Positions 36,901 through 45,667 of a DNA stretch of 64,000 nt are shown here, piece after piece. The position numbers and the translations under genes are program-made. Below the pieces are notes generated by a model. It ran no database searches and was not told the DNA's origin. It was given only the letters and a program-made list of their open reading frames with translations. The DNA lies in contig NZ_CP121194.1 in NCBI RefSeq assembly GCF_039993895.1, positions 3,410,001-3,474,000 of the forward strand, given 5' to 3'. Source of the DNA: Edaphobacter paludis. Lineage in GTDB: Bacteria > Acidobacteriota > Terriglobia > Terriglobales > Acidobacteriaceae. How positions within the stretch are numbered: the first letter of the stretch is position 1; each line of letters begins with the position of its first letter.

Positions 36901-38651
36901 ATGACCTCACGAATCTTGTCTTCCGCAATGTCTTTGATGATGGACATCCCATGCTTTTGTCCGCGGAGAATGGACTCGGCAAACTTGATCGCCTGCTTCG
37001 TCGTGGCCTTCCCTGGCATCGGCGGTTCATTGGGATCGACCACGGCCTGTATGACCGCAGGTCCATCGTGCCGCAGTGCCTCAATGAGAATTCGTTCCAC
37101 GTCTTCCGGCCGTTCAATGGTATATCCCGCCGCGCCGCATGCTTCGGCAACCTTGGCAAAGTCGATGGGCTGCAGCTCCACGCCATACTCCGGATTGCCC
37201 TCCAGAATCATCTGCTCCCACTTGATCTGGCCAAGCACATTGTTCTTGATCACGATGACCTTGACCGGGAACTTATATTTCACCAGCGTCGCCAGTTCTC
37301 CCATCAACATCGTGAGACCACCATCGCCGACAACGCACACTACCTGCCGCCCAGGGAAGGCAGCGGCGGCACCGATGCTGTACGGCAGTCCATTCGCCAT
37401 CGTCGCAAGCGAGCCGGAGAGAGAAAACTTCATCGTGCCGCGCATCTCGATATATCGCGCAGTCCACGTCGCAATGGTTCCGCTGTCCGACGAGACGATG
37501 GCGTCATCATCGAGCAATTTATTCAGCGTGTGTGTAACAACCTGCGGCTTCAGCGGCATGGAAGTTCGCGTGCCGCGCTCCTCCATCAGCTTGTTCCAAC
37601 TCTTCATGTTCTCTTGCGCTGTCTTCAGGAACTTCTTCCCCTTGTTCTCCTTCAGCAGAGGAAGAAGGTCAGTGAGAATAGCTTTCGAGTCGCCGACAAG
37701 ACCAATATCCACCTGATGACGCAGGCCGACGCGCGCGGCGTCGATCTCGATCTGAACGCACTTCGCCTGGCCCGGCTTGGGCAGAAATTCCATGTAAGGA
37801 AAGCTTGTGCCGATCATGATGAGCGTGTCGCACTCATCCATCACATCGATGGAAGGCGCTGTGCCCAACAGGCCGATGCCTCCCGTTGTATAAGGGCTGC
37901 GATCTGGAAGTACGGCCTTGCCGAGCAGCGGTTTGATGACCGGGCCGCCAACGAGTTCGGCAAGCTGAGACACTTCTTCGCGGCAGTGCAATGCTCCTCT
38001 GCCGGCAAGGATCGCTACTTTAGATCCCGCATTGATAATGTCCGCAGCCTTGCGAATGAGCGCCGAATTCGGATGGGCCGATGACGGCGCGCTCCAGTCG
38101 CCGCTGTGTTGCGGCACGTTGCCGCCGCTGCGGTGCTTATCAGAGACGGGCCACTCCTGAATGTCTTTGGGGATAGTGATGTGGGAGACGCCGCGACGCG
38201 CATAAGCCGTGCGGATGGCAGCATCGACGCAATTCACAGCATGAGTCGGCCCCATCACTCGCTCGTTGAAGACAGATACATCCATGAACAACTTGTCGAG
38301 GTCGACATCCTGTTGGTAATCCATGCCGATCAGGTCGTGAAACGTATGCCCTGTGATGGCGAGAACCGGCTGCCCATCGCACTTGGCATCATAGAGACCA
38401 TTGAGAAGATGAATGCCGCCGGGTCCTGAAGTAGCCACGCATACACCAATGCGGCCTGAGTATTTAGCGTATCCAACCGCAGCAAATGCTGCCGCTTCCT
38501 CATGCCGCACTTGAATAAATCGAAGTTTGTCTTTATGTGTTCGCAGTGATTCGAAAAAGCCATCTACGCCATCGCCAGGAAAACCGAAGATGGTATCCAC
38601 TCCCCATTCCAACAGGCGTTCCACGATAAGATCAGAAACTTGCTGCGCCAT
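36897..38651 (-). CDS. Thiamine-pyrophosphate enzyme (pyruvate oxidase/acetolactate synthase-like)
   Basis: 584 residues from ATG 38649-38651 (GAGGAG upstream). Pyr domain with the activating Glu in RHEEAAAFAA, central domain VAILAGRGAL, and PP domain with the TPP/Mg motif GDGGLTMLMGELATLV ending in NN. Closest in features to PoxB-like pyruvate oxidases (FGFPGDGVDGFFESL; WTARYIEM). PoxB decarboxylates pyruvate to acetate with FAD and quinone; other homologues act on sulfoacetaldehyde, 2-hydroxyacids or glyoxylate. It is first of four genes linked by ATGA overlaps, so its product may feed or receive from the GMC dehydrogenase. Confidence 0.9.
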   Translation of the reverse strand: MAQQVSDLIVERLLEWGVDTIFGFPGDGVDGFFESLRTHKDKLRFIQVRHEEAAAFAAVGYAKYSGRIGVCVATSGPGGIHLLNGLYDAKCDGQPVLAITGHTFHDLIGMDYQQDVDLDKLFMDVSVFNERVMGPTHAVNCVDAAIRTAYARRGVSHITIPKDIQEWPVSDKHRSGGNVPQHSGDWSAPSSAHPNSALIRKAADIINAGSKVAILAGRGALHCREEVSQLAELVGGPVIKPLLGKAVLPDRSPYTTGGIGLLGTAPSIDVMDECDTLIMIGTSFPYMEFLPKPGQAKCVQIEIDAARVGLRHQVDIGLVGDSKAILTDLLPLLKENKGKKFLKTAQENMKSWNKLMEERGTRTSMPLKPQVVTHTLNKLLDDDAIVSSDSGTIATWTARYIEMRGTMKFSLSGSLATMANGLPYSIGAAAAFPGRQVVCVVGDGGLTMLMGELATLVKYKFPVKVIVIKNNVLGQIKWEQMILEGNPEYGVELQPIDFAKVAEACGAAGYTIERPEDVERILIEALRHDGPAVIQAVVDPNEPPMPGKATTKQAIKFAESILRGQKHGMSIIKDIAEDKIREVI

Positions 38652-38748
38652 GAAAGACTCCTCTTCCTTATTAGGTAAGAGGCTTTTGTATCGCAAAAGG
38701 ATGCTCTTGCCCAATCTGCGCTCGGATGATGTGAAAGTGACTCACCCT

Positions 38749-39843
38749 CTAAATCAGATAAGCCGCAGCGTCTCTTTCCTTTAGCTCCATACCCATGCCC
38801 GCCCGGCTGAGATCGGGAGACATGCTTCCCGAAACCGGCTCGCAGAAGCCATCGAAAAACATTCGTTCGATACGGGCATGGTCATGAAAAAACTCCATGT
38901 GAATTGCCCGAGGCACAGCGCAGCAGACATGAAGATGCATGCTCGGCCCGCAATGAGAAGAGAGTGGAACATTATGCGCCCAACAGAGAGCAGCCACGTC
39001 CAGAAAGCCGCTGATGCCTCCGCAGCGCGTCGCATCCGCCTGTAAAACGGTGACAGCCTGAGCGTCGAGCATCTGGCGGAAGTACCACGCGGTATAGCCA
39101 TATTCGCCCGCAGCCACGTCCATCCCCGCAGGCACATGCATGCGCACTTGATTGAGACCAGTGAGATTGTCGGAGCTTACCGGCTCTTCAAACCACGTGA
39201 CCGCCTCTTCACCGAAGACCTTCGCAAGTTGAATCGCCTGTGCGACCGTGTAAGCTCCGTTGGCGTCGACAAAAAGCTTTGACGCCTCGCCGATAGCGCG
39301 CCGCGCCGTAGTGACGCGATGCGGATCACGCGCGGCATTCGTGCCCACCTTCATCTTCATCATCGTGAAGCCCTGCTGCGCCCATCCTCCAAATTGCGCG
39401 GTGAGCTGCTCGTCCGTGTACGAGGTAAAACCGCCGCTGCCATACACAGGAATCGAATCGCGTACCCTTCCTAGGAGGCTTACGAGAGGAACATCCAGAA
39501 GCCGCGCCCTCAAATCCCACAGCGCATTATCGATGGCAGAGATAGCCATCATCGCCACACCCGTGCCTCCAAGATTGCGGACCGCTCTCCACATGGCCTG
39601 CAGAATGGCACCGTGAGCAAAAGCATCCTGCCCCAGCACAACCTGATGCAGCAGAGTTTCGACAAGCTTGGCGGTCGAGCTATCTGCGTAGGTATACCCA
39701 AGAGCACGCTTGCCGCCTGCTTCCAGACGTACCAGCACCATCGTTGTACTGTCCCACGAAAATGTCCCATCCGCCTCGGGAGCATCCGTTGGAACGGTGT
39801 AGACAGACACACTACCTTTCGTTAGCTTCGCATCCTGCGTCAT
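38749..39843 (-). CDS. Enolase-superfamily (mandelate racemase/muconate lactonizing type) enzyme
   Basis: 364 residues from ATG 39841-39843 with AGGTGG upstream. Barrel motifs: FTMMKMKVG (KxK), metal ligands in LFVDANGAY, VTWFEEPVSS and VAAGEYGYT, then LQADATRCGGISGF and the His-containing LSSHCGPSMHLH. This arrangement fits sugar-acid dehydratases or cis-trans racemases of the MR subgroup. It lies 97 bp upstream of the TPP-enzyme operon on the same strand, making a sugar-acid catabolic role likely; substrate cannot be read from sequence. Confidence 0.88.
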   Translation of the reverse strand: MTQDAKLTKGSVSVYTVPTDAPEADGTFSWDSTTMVLVRLEAGGKRALGYTYADSSTAKLVETLLHQVVLGQDAFAHGAILQAMWRAVRNLGGTGVAMMAISAIDNALWDLRARLLDVPLVSLLGRVRDSIPVYGSGGFTSYTDEQLTAQFGGWAQQGFTMMKMKVGTNAARDPHRVTTARRAIGEASKLFVDANGAYTVAQAIQLAKVFGEEAVTWFEEPVSSDNLTGLNQVRMHVPAGMDVAAGEYGYTAWYFRQMLDAQAVTVLQADATRCGGISGFLDVAALCWAHNVPLSSHCGPSMHLHVCCAVPRAIHMEFFHDHARIERMFFDGFCEPVSGSMSPDLSRAGMGMELKERDAAAYLI

Positions 39844-39946
39844 GAGCACCACCTGAAGAGTTAGGTGGGAACTTCGGCTTAAATGGTTGTAACCGCCGCC
39901 CCAGTCAGCCGATTATCAGAGACTGGCTTCGACAAGTTTCCAATCT

Positions 39947-41026
39947 CTAAGCCACGGCAAGCGCAACCCGCTGCTGAAGCAGCTTCAACAGTCTCGCCTC
40001 CTCCGCCCGCAGAGCCTCTTCCGCATCCACCTCTTGCTCCTGCACGCGCTTCACCGCCTCCATGACCCCGTTCATATAGCACTCCAGCACCGCAGGATGC
40101 ACATAGCACTTCCGGCAGACAGATGGTGTGTTCCCCAGCCGGGCCGCGACCTGCTTGATCGCCTGCGCCACATTTCTCTTCGCTTCCGTCTCCGAATCGA
40201 AACCGGCAACCTCCCGCAGCGCAGCGCACGCCAGCACCGATCCCGCCCACGTCCGAAAGTCCTTCGCAGTAAACTCCTGACTCGAGATCTCGCGCAGATA
40301 TTCATTCACGTCCGCCGAATCCACCGAGTGGTACGTCCCATCTCTATCGACGTATTGAAATAACTCATACCCCGGAATGTCCTGACATCGCTCCACGATC
40401 CGCGCAATCCGACGGTCTGTGATATCGATCGTATGTTTTACGCCGCTCTTGCCCTGAAAGCTAAACGTCACCGTCCCACCATCCACCTCAACATGCTTGT
40501 TCCGCATCGTCGTCAGCCCGTACGACTTGTTCTGCCGCGCATACTCTTCATTGCCCACGCGGATCAGCGTCGTCTCCATCAGACGCACAATCGTGGCCAG
40601 TATCTTTGGCCGTGGCAGCCCGGGCATCGCCAGGTCCTGCTCCACCCGTTCTCGAATCCCCGGCAACGCCGTGCCGAACAAGATCATCCGCTCATACTTG
40701 GTCTCATCACGCACCTCGCGCCATCGCGGATGATACCGGCTCTGCTTCCTTCCCTTCGCATCCCGTCCCGTGACCTGCAGATGTCCCTTCGGATTAGGAC
40801 AGATCCACACCCCCGTCCACGCCGGTGGAATCACCAGCGACTTGATCCGAGCCAGCGTCTCCTTGTCGCGCACCGGTTTGCCATCGCTATCGATATAGCG
40901 GAATCCCTTGCCTGCTCGCTTACGCTGAATCCCCGGCTTCGCATCAGAGACATAGCGCAACCCCGCAGCCTTCGCCGACTCGGCAGGATCGGTGACAATC
41001 TCTAAAATCTGTTTCCGTCGGGTCAA
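39947..41026 (-). CDS. DNA topoisomerase IB
   Basis: 359 residues, the small poxvirus-like eukaryotic-type IB enzyme found in some bacteria. Active-site Tyr308 lies in VCRKCYVHPAVLE; the catalytic Arg and Lys regions are RVGNEEYARQNKSYG and TFSFQGKSGVKH; a second conserved block is FRTWAGSVLACAAL. It relaxes supercoils of both signs without ATP through a 3'-phosphotyrosyl intermediate. The C-terminus ends in a short Glu/Leu-rich helix. Transcribed alone. Confidence 0.95.
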   Translation of the reverse strand: MTRRKQILEIVTDPAESAKAAGLRYVSDAKPGIQRKRAGKGFRYIDSDGKPVRDKETLARIKSLVIPPAWTGVWICPNPKGHLQVTGRDAKGRKQSRYHPRWREVRDETKYERMILFGTALPGIRERVEQDLAMPGLPRPKILATIVRLMETTLIRVGNEEYARQNKSYGLTTMRNKHVEVDGGTVTFSFQGKSGVKHTIDITDRRIARIVERCQDIPGYELFQYVDRDGTYHSVDSADVNEYLREISSQEFTAKDFRTWAGSVLACAALREVAGFDSETEAKRNVAQAIKQVAARLGNTPSVCRKCYVHPAVLECYMNGVMEAVKRVQEQEVDAEEALRAEEARLLKLLQQRVALAVA

Positions 41027-41208
41027 GATCTATTCCTACAAAACGCATCAAGAAGGCATCTGAAAATCTTGGATGCAATCCTCGGCCACGCGTCCATCCT
41101 CCGCGCGCAAAACTTTCCAAGCGGCCTTTGACGCGCCGCCGTCATCAAACCAACAATATCCAGTTCGCGGGCAACTGCCATGCGACCGGATCGAGGAGCC
41201 CCATCCGC

Positions 41209-41700
41209 ATGGCAAAAGATTGGATCGAAAGTTTAGCAAGCGATATTAAACAGAAGAACCACGAAGCCGCAGAACTATACGGACGCGAGCAACACAACGC
41301 CGCTATCATCGCCGATCTGGGCATGCCCTTCTTTACCACCCTCGCCTCCTGTCTCGAAGAAGACATCGCCGAGATCAGGCGTGAGTTGCAAGGCGATCTC
41401 ACCTCCTCGGACACCACCTTCCAGATCATCAACGGCAATGACGTAAAGCTCACTCGCAGCCGCTTCCCCTGGTTCGACGCCCACGTCACCCACCAAGACG
41501 CGAAGATCGTTCTCGACTACGCCAAAGATCGCGGTGTCGCTGGCGACCCCAACCTCGATCGCAAAATCGTCCACTTCGACTTCAACGTAGCCACGGACGA
41601 CGGCTTCTCCATCCAGGAAGCATTCAGCGACAATCCCCGCCGCTTCCAAACTCCGGAAGAGCTGGCAAAACACATCATCGAATTGCTCTTCCAAATCTAA
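41209..41700 (+). CDS. Hypothetical protein
   Basis: 163 residues from ATG 41209, with GAGGAG about 10 bases upstream; the frame is open 81 bases further 5' but without a better start. Soluble, starting with a helical segment (WIESLASDIKQKNHEAAELY) and followed by a mixed alpha/beta part. No signal peptide, membrane span or known motif. Codon use is like its neighbours. Confidence 0.6.
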   Translation: MAKDWIESLASDIKQKNHEAAELYGREQHNAAIIADLGMPFFTTLASCLEEDIAEIRRELQGDLTSSDTTFQIINGNDVKLTRSRFPWFDAHVTHQDAKIVLDYAKDRGVAGDPNLDRKIVHFDFNVATDDGFSIQEAFSDNPRRFQTPEELAKHIIELLFQI

Positions 41701-41895
41701 CGAACGCTATCGCGGAATATCGCGTACGCAAGAAACTCCCGTCGAACAGGCGTGCCCAGAACCAGGCCCCTTGCTGTTCATATAACGGCTTAGCCCTGCG
41801 CGAAATGCTTGGAAACTCATCAGACCCTTCTTAAGAAGTTTGAGTAGCCCGCGCAACGCAGCCCTGAGATATGAAACAAAATCAATTGGAGGAGA

Positions 41896-42174
41896 TCACT
41901 CCCACTGCGTCTTGTGCCGCTCCACCCACCAGCAGGCGTCATTTCCTCTCCGCGGAAAGACGGACCGGCTGCAAGTTACCGGCACTACGCCCATAAAGTC
42001 ATACTCCATCTTGTTCCCCTTCAGCGGAGTCGCCAGCAACTGGTTCACCTGCACCACTCCGACCGGTCCCCGCCGGATCTGAAATACCACCCAGTCCCCG
42101 AGATAAAGCAACAGCCCCGCTACTACCGCCCCCAACAAGATTCGCAAGATCCATCGCTTCATCCGCTCCCCCAC
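41896..42174 (-). CDS. Small membrane-anchored hypothetical protein
   Basis: 92 residues from GTG 42172-42174; ATG 42160-42162 (MKRWILRILLGAVVAG) is an equally possible start. One N-terminal membrane anchor with the small domain outside: FQIRRGPVGVVQVNQLLATP then two cysteines (VTCSRSVFPRRGNDACWW) that could form a disulfide. No named family recognised. Confidence 0.65.
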   Translation of the reverse strand: MGERMKRWILRILLGAVVAGLLLYLGDWVVFQIRRGPVGVVQVNQLLATPLKGNKMEYDFMGVVPVTCSRSVFPRRGNDACWWVERHKTQWE

Positions 42175-42426
42175 GTCAACTCATCCCGATACTAAATGCC
42201 TCCCTGCGCCCACCATCGGCAGCGGCAGAGGCACGCCTTCTAAAAGCAACTTCCTCAATTCCCCGACAACCTGAAGAGCATCCATAGCATCATCCATATT
42301 ATGGCCGGGATTTTCATCTGGTTTCGACGAGACCCCGAAAGCCGCAAGCTGAATCGCTGGACTCGATAGAACTGTAAGCAGTATCTTTTTTCGAACCGCA
42401 AATCACATCGCTACGGGAGAGAAACA

Positions 42427-43086
42427 ATGGCACGTTCCAGATCTCTGACCATCGCAGCCGCCGCACTTCTCAGCCTCACTGCCTTCGCCGCTCCAGTCTT
42501 CGCCCAGAGCGCCCCCTCCAGCTCCACCTGGTCCCAGGAAGACACCGTCCGCATCATTCAAGAAGTCCAGAAGAAGATCAGCAGTCTCCCCGACTACGAC
42601 GTCTTCGACTGGATCACCTTCGGCATCCACGGCAAAACCCTCGTCCTCAACGGTTACGCCTCCCGCCCAACTCTCAAGGATGAAGCCGGACGCGTCGTCA
42701 AAGGCATCCCCGGCATCTCTTCCGTCGAAAATAATATCGAGGTCCTTCCCTACTCGCCGAACGACGACCGTGTCCGCGCCGCCGTCTATAACCGCATCTA
42801 CACCTCGCCCACGTTGCGCAGATACAACGCCAACCAAGGCGATCTTGGCCGCGCCATCGGTCCGGGCGCAGGTATCGCCCTGGCCGCCGGCGGCATCACC
42901 GCCAATCCGCCAGTCGGCTACCATGCCATCCACATCATCGTGAAGAACGGCAATGTCATCCTCTACGGCGTCGTCGCGAATCAAAGCGATGCAGCAGTCG
43001 CCGGAATGCAGGCCAACTCCGCTCCCGGCGCTTTCGGCATCACCAACAACATCATGGTCGAAGGTGCTCCATCCAAAGCCAAGTAG
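42427..43086 (+). CDS. Exported BON-domain protein
   Basis: 219 residues. Signal peptide 1-27 (ending APVFAQS). A BON domain spans about 38-115: VQKKISSLPDYDVFDWITF, TLVLNGYASRPTLKDEAGRV, IPGISSVENNIEVLP; a second, more divergent BON-like repeat follows (HIIVKNGNVILYGVVANQSD then NIMVEG). BON proteins such as OsmY bind membranes or peptidoglycan in the periplasm and protect against osmotic stress. Confidence 0.88.
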   Translation: MARSRSLTIAAAALLSLTAFAAPVFAQSAPSSSTWSQEDTVRIIQEVQKKISSLPDYDVFDWITFGIHGKTLVLNGYASRPTLKDEAGRVVKGIPGISSVENNIEVLPYSPNDDRVRAAVYNRIYTSPTLRRYNANQGDLGRAIGPGAGIALAAGGITANPPVGYHAIHIIVKNGNVILYGVVANQSDAAVAGMQANSAPGAFGITNNIMVEGAPSKAK

Positions 43087-43175
43087 TCACAATTGCAGGG
43101 TGGCGGCTACCTCCGCCACTCTGTATTGCAATAAGCCTTTAAAATCGGTGTTGAACCTTCGCGCCCGCACCCACC

Positions 43176-43964
43176 CTACAAATTGAACAACTCCCGCAGC
43201 CGTTTCGTCTGTGCCCGGCTCACCGGAATCTCCGTCTTCTTCGGATCATCCATACGAAGCTGATAGCTCGATTTAAACCACGGCACCACCTCGCGGATGT
43301 GCTGAATGTTCACCACAAACGAGCGGTGCGCCCGCCAGAACGTCTCCGGATCGAGTTGGTCCATCAACTCCTCCAGCGTCCGGCAGTTCGAGTGGCCTTC
43401 CACCGTAGGGGTCACCACCGTAATCGTTCCCTCTTCGATCGAGGCAAAACAAATCTCCTTCTGGTTCACCAGCAGCAGCCTGCTCTGCGCCCGCACAATC
43501 ACCTTGCCCGATTGTGCCTTCCCCCCCTGCGCCTGCTCTTCCATCAGCCGCAGCAGCGCATCCAGCTTGGCATCGCTGGCCGACTCCGCAGGAGCCGCCA
43601 GCCGCGCCGCCGCCTTCTCAATCGTTTGCATCACCCGCTTCTGATCGAAAGGCTTCAGCAGATAGTCCACCGCATTCACCTCAAACGCCCGTACCGCATA
43701 TTGATTGAACGCCGTGGCGAACACCACCTGGGGCAGCGGCACCTTGCGGTCCAGCAGCTTCTTCAGCACGCCAAATCCGTCCAGCCCCGGCATCTGCACG
43801 TCGAGAAACACAACATCAGGCTTATGCGTCCGGATCAGGTCCACCGCCTCGATCCCATTCGTCCCCTGTGCAAGGACCTCGACTCCGCCGCCCCGCTCCA
43901 GCAGATACTGAAGCTCCTGTCGCGCCAGCGGTTCGTCATCGATGATGAGCGCGGTCAATGGCAT
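43176..43964 (-). CDS. LytTR-family response regulator
   Basis: 262 residues from ATG 43962-43964. Receiver domain with acidic pocket LIIDDEP, phosphoacceptor Asp in VVFLDVQMPG and the conserved Lys in YLLKPFDQ. After an Ala/Gln-rich linker comes the LytTR DNA-binding domain (GHSNCRTLEELMDQLDPETF and FWRAHRSFVVNIQHI). The matching sensor kinase, usually of the LytS/AlgZ type, is not adjacent, so this is an orphan within the window. Confidence 0.93.
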   Translation of the reverse strand: MPLTALIIDDEPLARQELQYLLERGGGVEVLAQGTNGIEAVDLIRTHKPDVVFLDVQMPGLDGFGVLKKLLDRKVPLPQVVFATAFNQYAVRAFEVNAVDYLLKPFDQKRVMQTIEKAAARLAAPAESASDAKLDALLRLMEEQAQGGKAQSGKVIVRAQSRLLLVNQKEICFASIEEGTITVVTPTVEGHSNCRTLEELMDQLDPETFWRAHRSFVVNIQHIREVVPWFKSSYQLRMDDPKKTEIPVSRAQTKRLRELFNL

Positions 43965-44022
43965 ACACAAACAATACTAGGAATTCTCTAACTACGGATC
44001 AGTTTGAAAGAGCAGATCTTCC

Positions 44023-44568
44023 CTAGTCGCTATACACTCGAAGCCGCGCCGGCGCCTGGTCCTCGGCAAGATCATGCCCGCACTGCGTGCAGTAAACATC
44101 CGTGATCTGCACGCTACGAAAGCACCGTCCGCAAACCGGAGCCACCTGAAACTGGCACTGCGGACAATAGTGGATACCCGACGTAATCTCTGTACTGCAA
44201 TGAGGGCAACGCGAAAGAATCGGCTGCCGCAGCAGGAAGTAAACCACCGCCCCAATCCCGCCCGGCATTACGATCACAACCAGCATCCACAACCCGGCCG
44301 ACATATTGCGGCGCTTCACATCGCGGCTGACATACCCAATCAGCAACACATAGGTAGCAAGCGCCGTCCCCCACGAGTAGCCCATCAAAATCCGCATGGG
44401 AAGCATCTCGTGACGATGATGGGGCATGACTCCTTGGAACAGGTACTGAATCGCGATGAACACAACAATCGCCAGGATCACCGACCACGCGGGAATCAAA
44501 TTGAGTTGATCTTCGTCCGTCGTCGCCTCCTGCGTTCTCTCCGGTTTCTGACTCCAGGGCATGGTCAT
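44023..44568 (-). CDS. Membrane protein with double zinc-ribbon C-terminus
   Basis: 181 residues; start ATG 44566-44568 overlaps the upstream stop by 4 bp. Three hydrophobic helices (AWSVILAIVVFIAIQYLF, ILMGYSWGTALATYVLLIG, LWMLVVIVMPGGIGAVVYFL) are followed by a cytoplasmic tail with four CxxC knuckles (CPHC, CPQC, CGRC, CTQC), i.e. two zinc ribbons. The hydrophobic core resembles a PLD-nuclease N-terminal-type region. It is the third gene in an ECF sigma-factor operon; function unknown. Confidence 0.78.
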   Translation of the reverse strand: MTMPWSQKPERTQEATTDEDQLNLIPAWSVILAIVVFIAIQYLFQGVMPHHRHEMLPMRILMGYSWGTALATYVLLIGYVSRDVKRRNMSAGLWMLVVIVMPGGIGAVVYFLLRQPILSRCPHCSTEITSGIHYCPQCQFQVAPVCGRCFRSVQITDVYCTQCGHDLAEDQAPARLRVYSD

Positions 44569-44960
44569 TGTGCGGCCTCTCCGCCAGAACGGCTACGCAT
44601 CCGTCGAAACAAGACCGTCAACAGCAATGCCATCGAAACGGGAAAGAACCAAAGAAAGAGTACAAGGAACTGATCACTCGAATCCGGAACGCCAATGGGA
44701 ATCAGTTCGTATCCATCCAGCACGGTCCATACTGCCGAACAAATCATCAGCAGGAAGGCAGAACAGATCGTCAGCGGAATCCAAAGGCTGCGCACACGGC
44801 TGCGATACGCCTGCATCTTTTGTGCCCGCTCCCGCACCACGCGATGCGTCCGGTTCACCATAGCCGCCCCGGCGGTCACGTTCATATTCGGCAAGGCTGC
44901 GCGGCCATCTGCGCGGCTGCTCTTCATCAGTAGAAGGTGCTCATCGGGAATGCTCTTCAT
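44565..44960 (-). CDS. Small two-helix membrane protein in sigma-factor operon, possible anti-sigma factor
   Basis: 131 residues: a basic cytoplasmic N-terminal region of about 60 residues, two membrane helices (LWIPLTICSAFLLMICSAVW and FLVLFLWFFPVSMALLLTVL) and a short basic tail. It lacks the HxxxCxxC zinc motif of common anti-sigma factors. Placement directly after an ECF sigma gene with a 4-bp overlap (44957-44960) is the classical position of the cognate anti-sigma factor, so this role is proposed from context only. Confidence 0.65.
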   Translation of the reverse strand: MKSIPDEHLLLMKSSRADGRAALPNMNVTAGAAMVNRTHRVVRERAQKMQAYRSRVRSLWIPLTICSAFLLMICSAVWTVLDGYELIPIGVPDSSDQFLVLFLWFFPVSMALLLTVLFRRMRSRSGGEAAQ

Positions 44961-45667
44961 AGCGCCGCCTCCCCTAGAGGACGCAATGCGCGTAGCCGCT
45001 CCATCTCCGGCTTCAGCGCCGCCAGCCCGCGATAAAGTCGCGACTTCACCGTCGACAGGGGCGCACGGGTCACACTGGCGATCTCTTCGAGAGAGAGTTC
45101 CTCGTAAAACCGCAGCGCCAAAACCTCGCGATAATTCGCATCGAGCTTCATCAGCACCTCACCCACTTCGGCGCAGTTCTCCCGCTCCTGAAACTGGTCG
45201 AGCGGAGAAGGACCCGCCATAGCGATCTCAAACGGCCGGTCGTCGTCTCTTCCCTCGCTCATCTCATCGAGGCTTGCCATCGTGCGCTTGCGAGAGAGAT
45301 CGATCACCAGGTTACGCGCAATGGTAAACAGCCACGTATCGAATCGCGCCTTCCCGTTATACTGCGCTCCCCGCAAAAGGACGCGCATCCAGGTCTCCTG
45401 AAACAGGTCCTCAGCAACTTCACGCTTACCCGTAAGAAACAGCAGATAGCGCATCAGTCGATGCTGATAGATCTCGATCAGTTGATCGAGCAGCTCCGGG
45501 TCCTGCTTCTTCAGCCCCTGCGCAATAGCAATATTCTCGCTATGGGCTTGAGCGGTCGCAGCAGCCGACAACGAAATGGAACCAAGTTGCACAGTATCTC
45601 TGACGCGACGGTCAGCGAAAAAGACTCTATTTTGGCTCAACTTATCCATAAAAAGCGAAGATCCCAT
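44957..45667 (-). CDS. ECF-type RNA polymerase sigma factor
   Basis: 236 residues from ATG 45665-45667 (ATG 45647-45649 is an alternative). Sigma2 domain: LDQLIEIYQHRLMRYLLFL, REVAEDLFQETWMRVLL, FDTWLFTIARNLVIDLSRK. Sigma4 domain: VLMKLDANYREVLALRFYEE, LSLEEIASVTRAPLSTVKSR. An N-terminal extension of about 40 residues is unusual. Directs transcription of an unknown regulon; probably controlled by the overlapping downstream membrane proteins. Confidence 0.93.
   Translation of the reverse strand: MGSSLFMDKLSQNRVFFADRRVRDTVQLGSISLSAAATAQAHSENIAIAQGLKKQDPELLDQLIEIYQHRLMRYLLFLTGKREVAEDLFQETWMRVLLRGAQYNGKARFDTWLFTIARNLVIDLSRKRTMASLDEMSEGRDDDRPFEIAMAGPSPLDQFQERENCAEVGEVLMKLDANYREVLALRFYEELSLEEIASVTRAPLSTVKSRLYRGLAALKPEMERLRALRPLGEAAL

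Noticed and set aside
36681..38084. 467-codon open frame on the plus strand
   Set aside because: Antisense to the TPP enzyme and duplicated membrane-protein genes, both with clear motifs; low-complexity shadow.
39885..39900. GGTTGTAACC as another LacI-type operator upstream of the enolase-superfamily gene
   Set aside because: Lacks the central CG of the LacI-type consensus and is too short to distinguish from chance.
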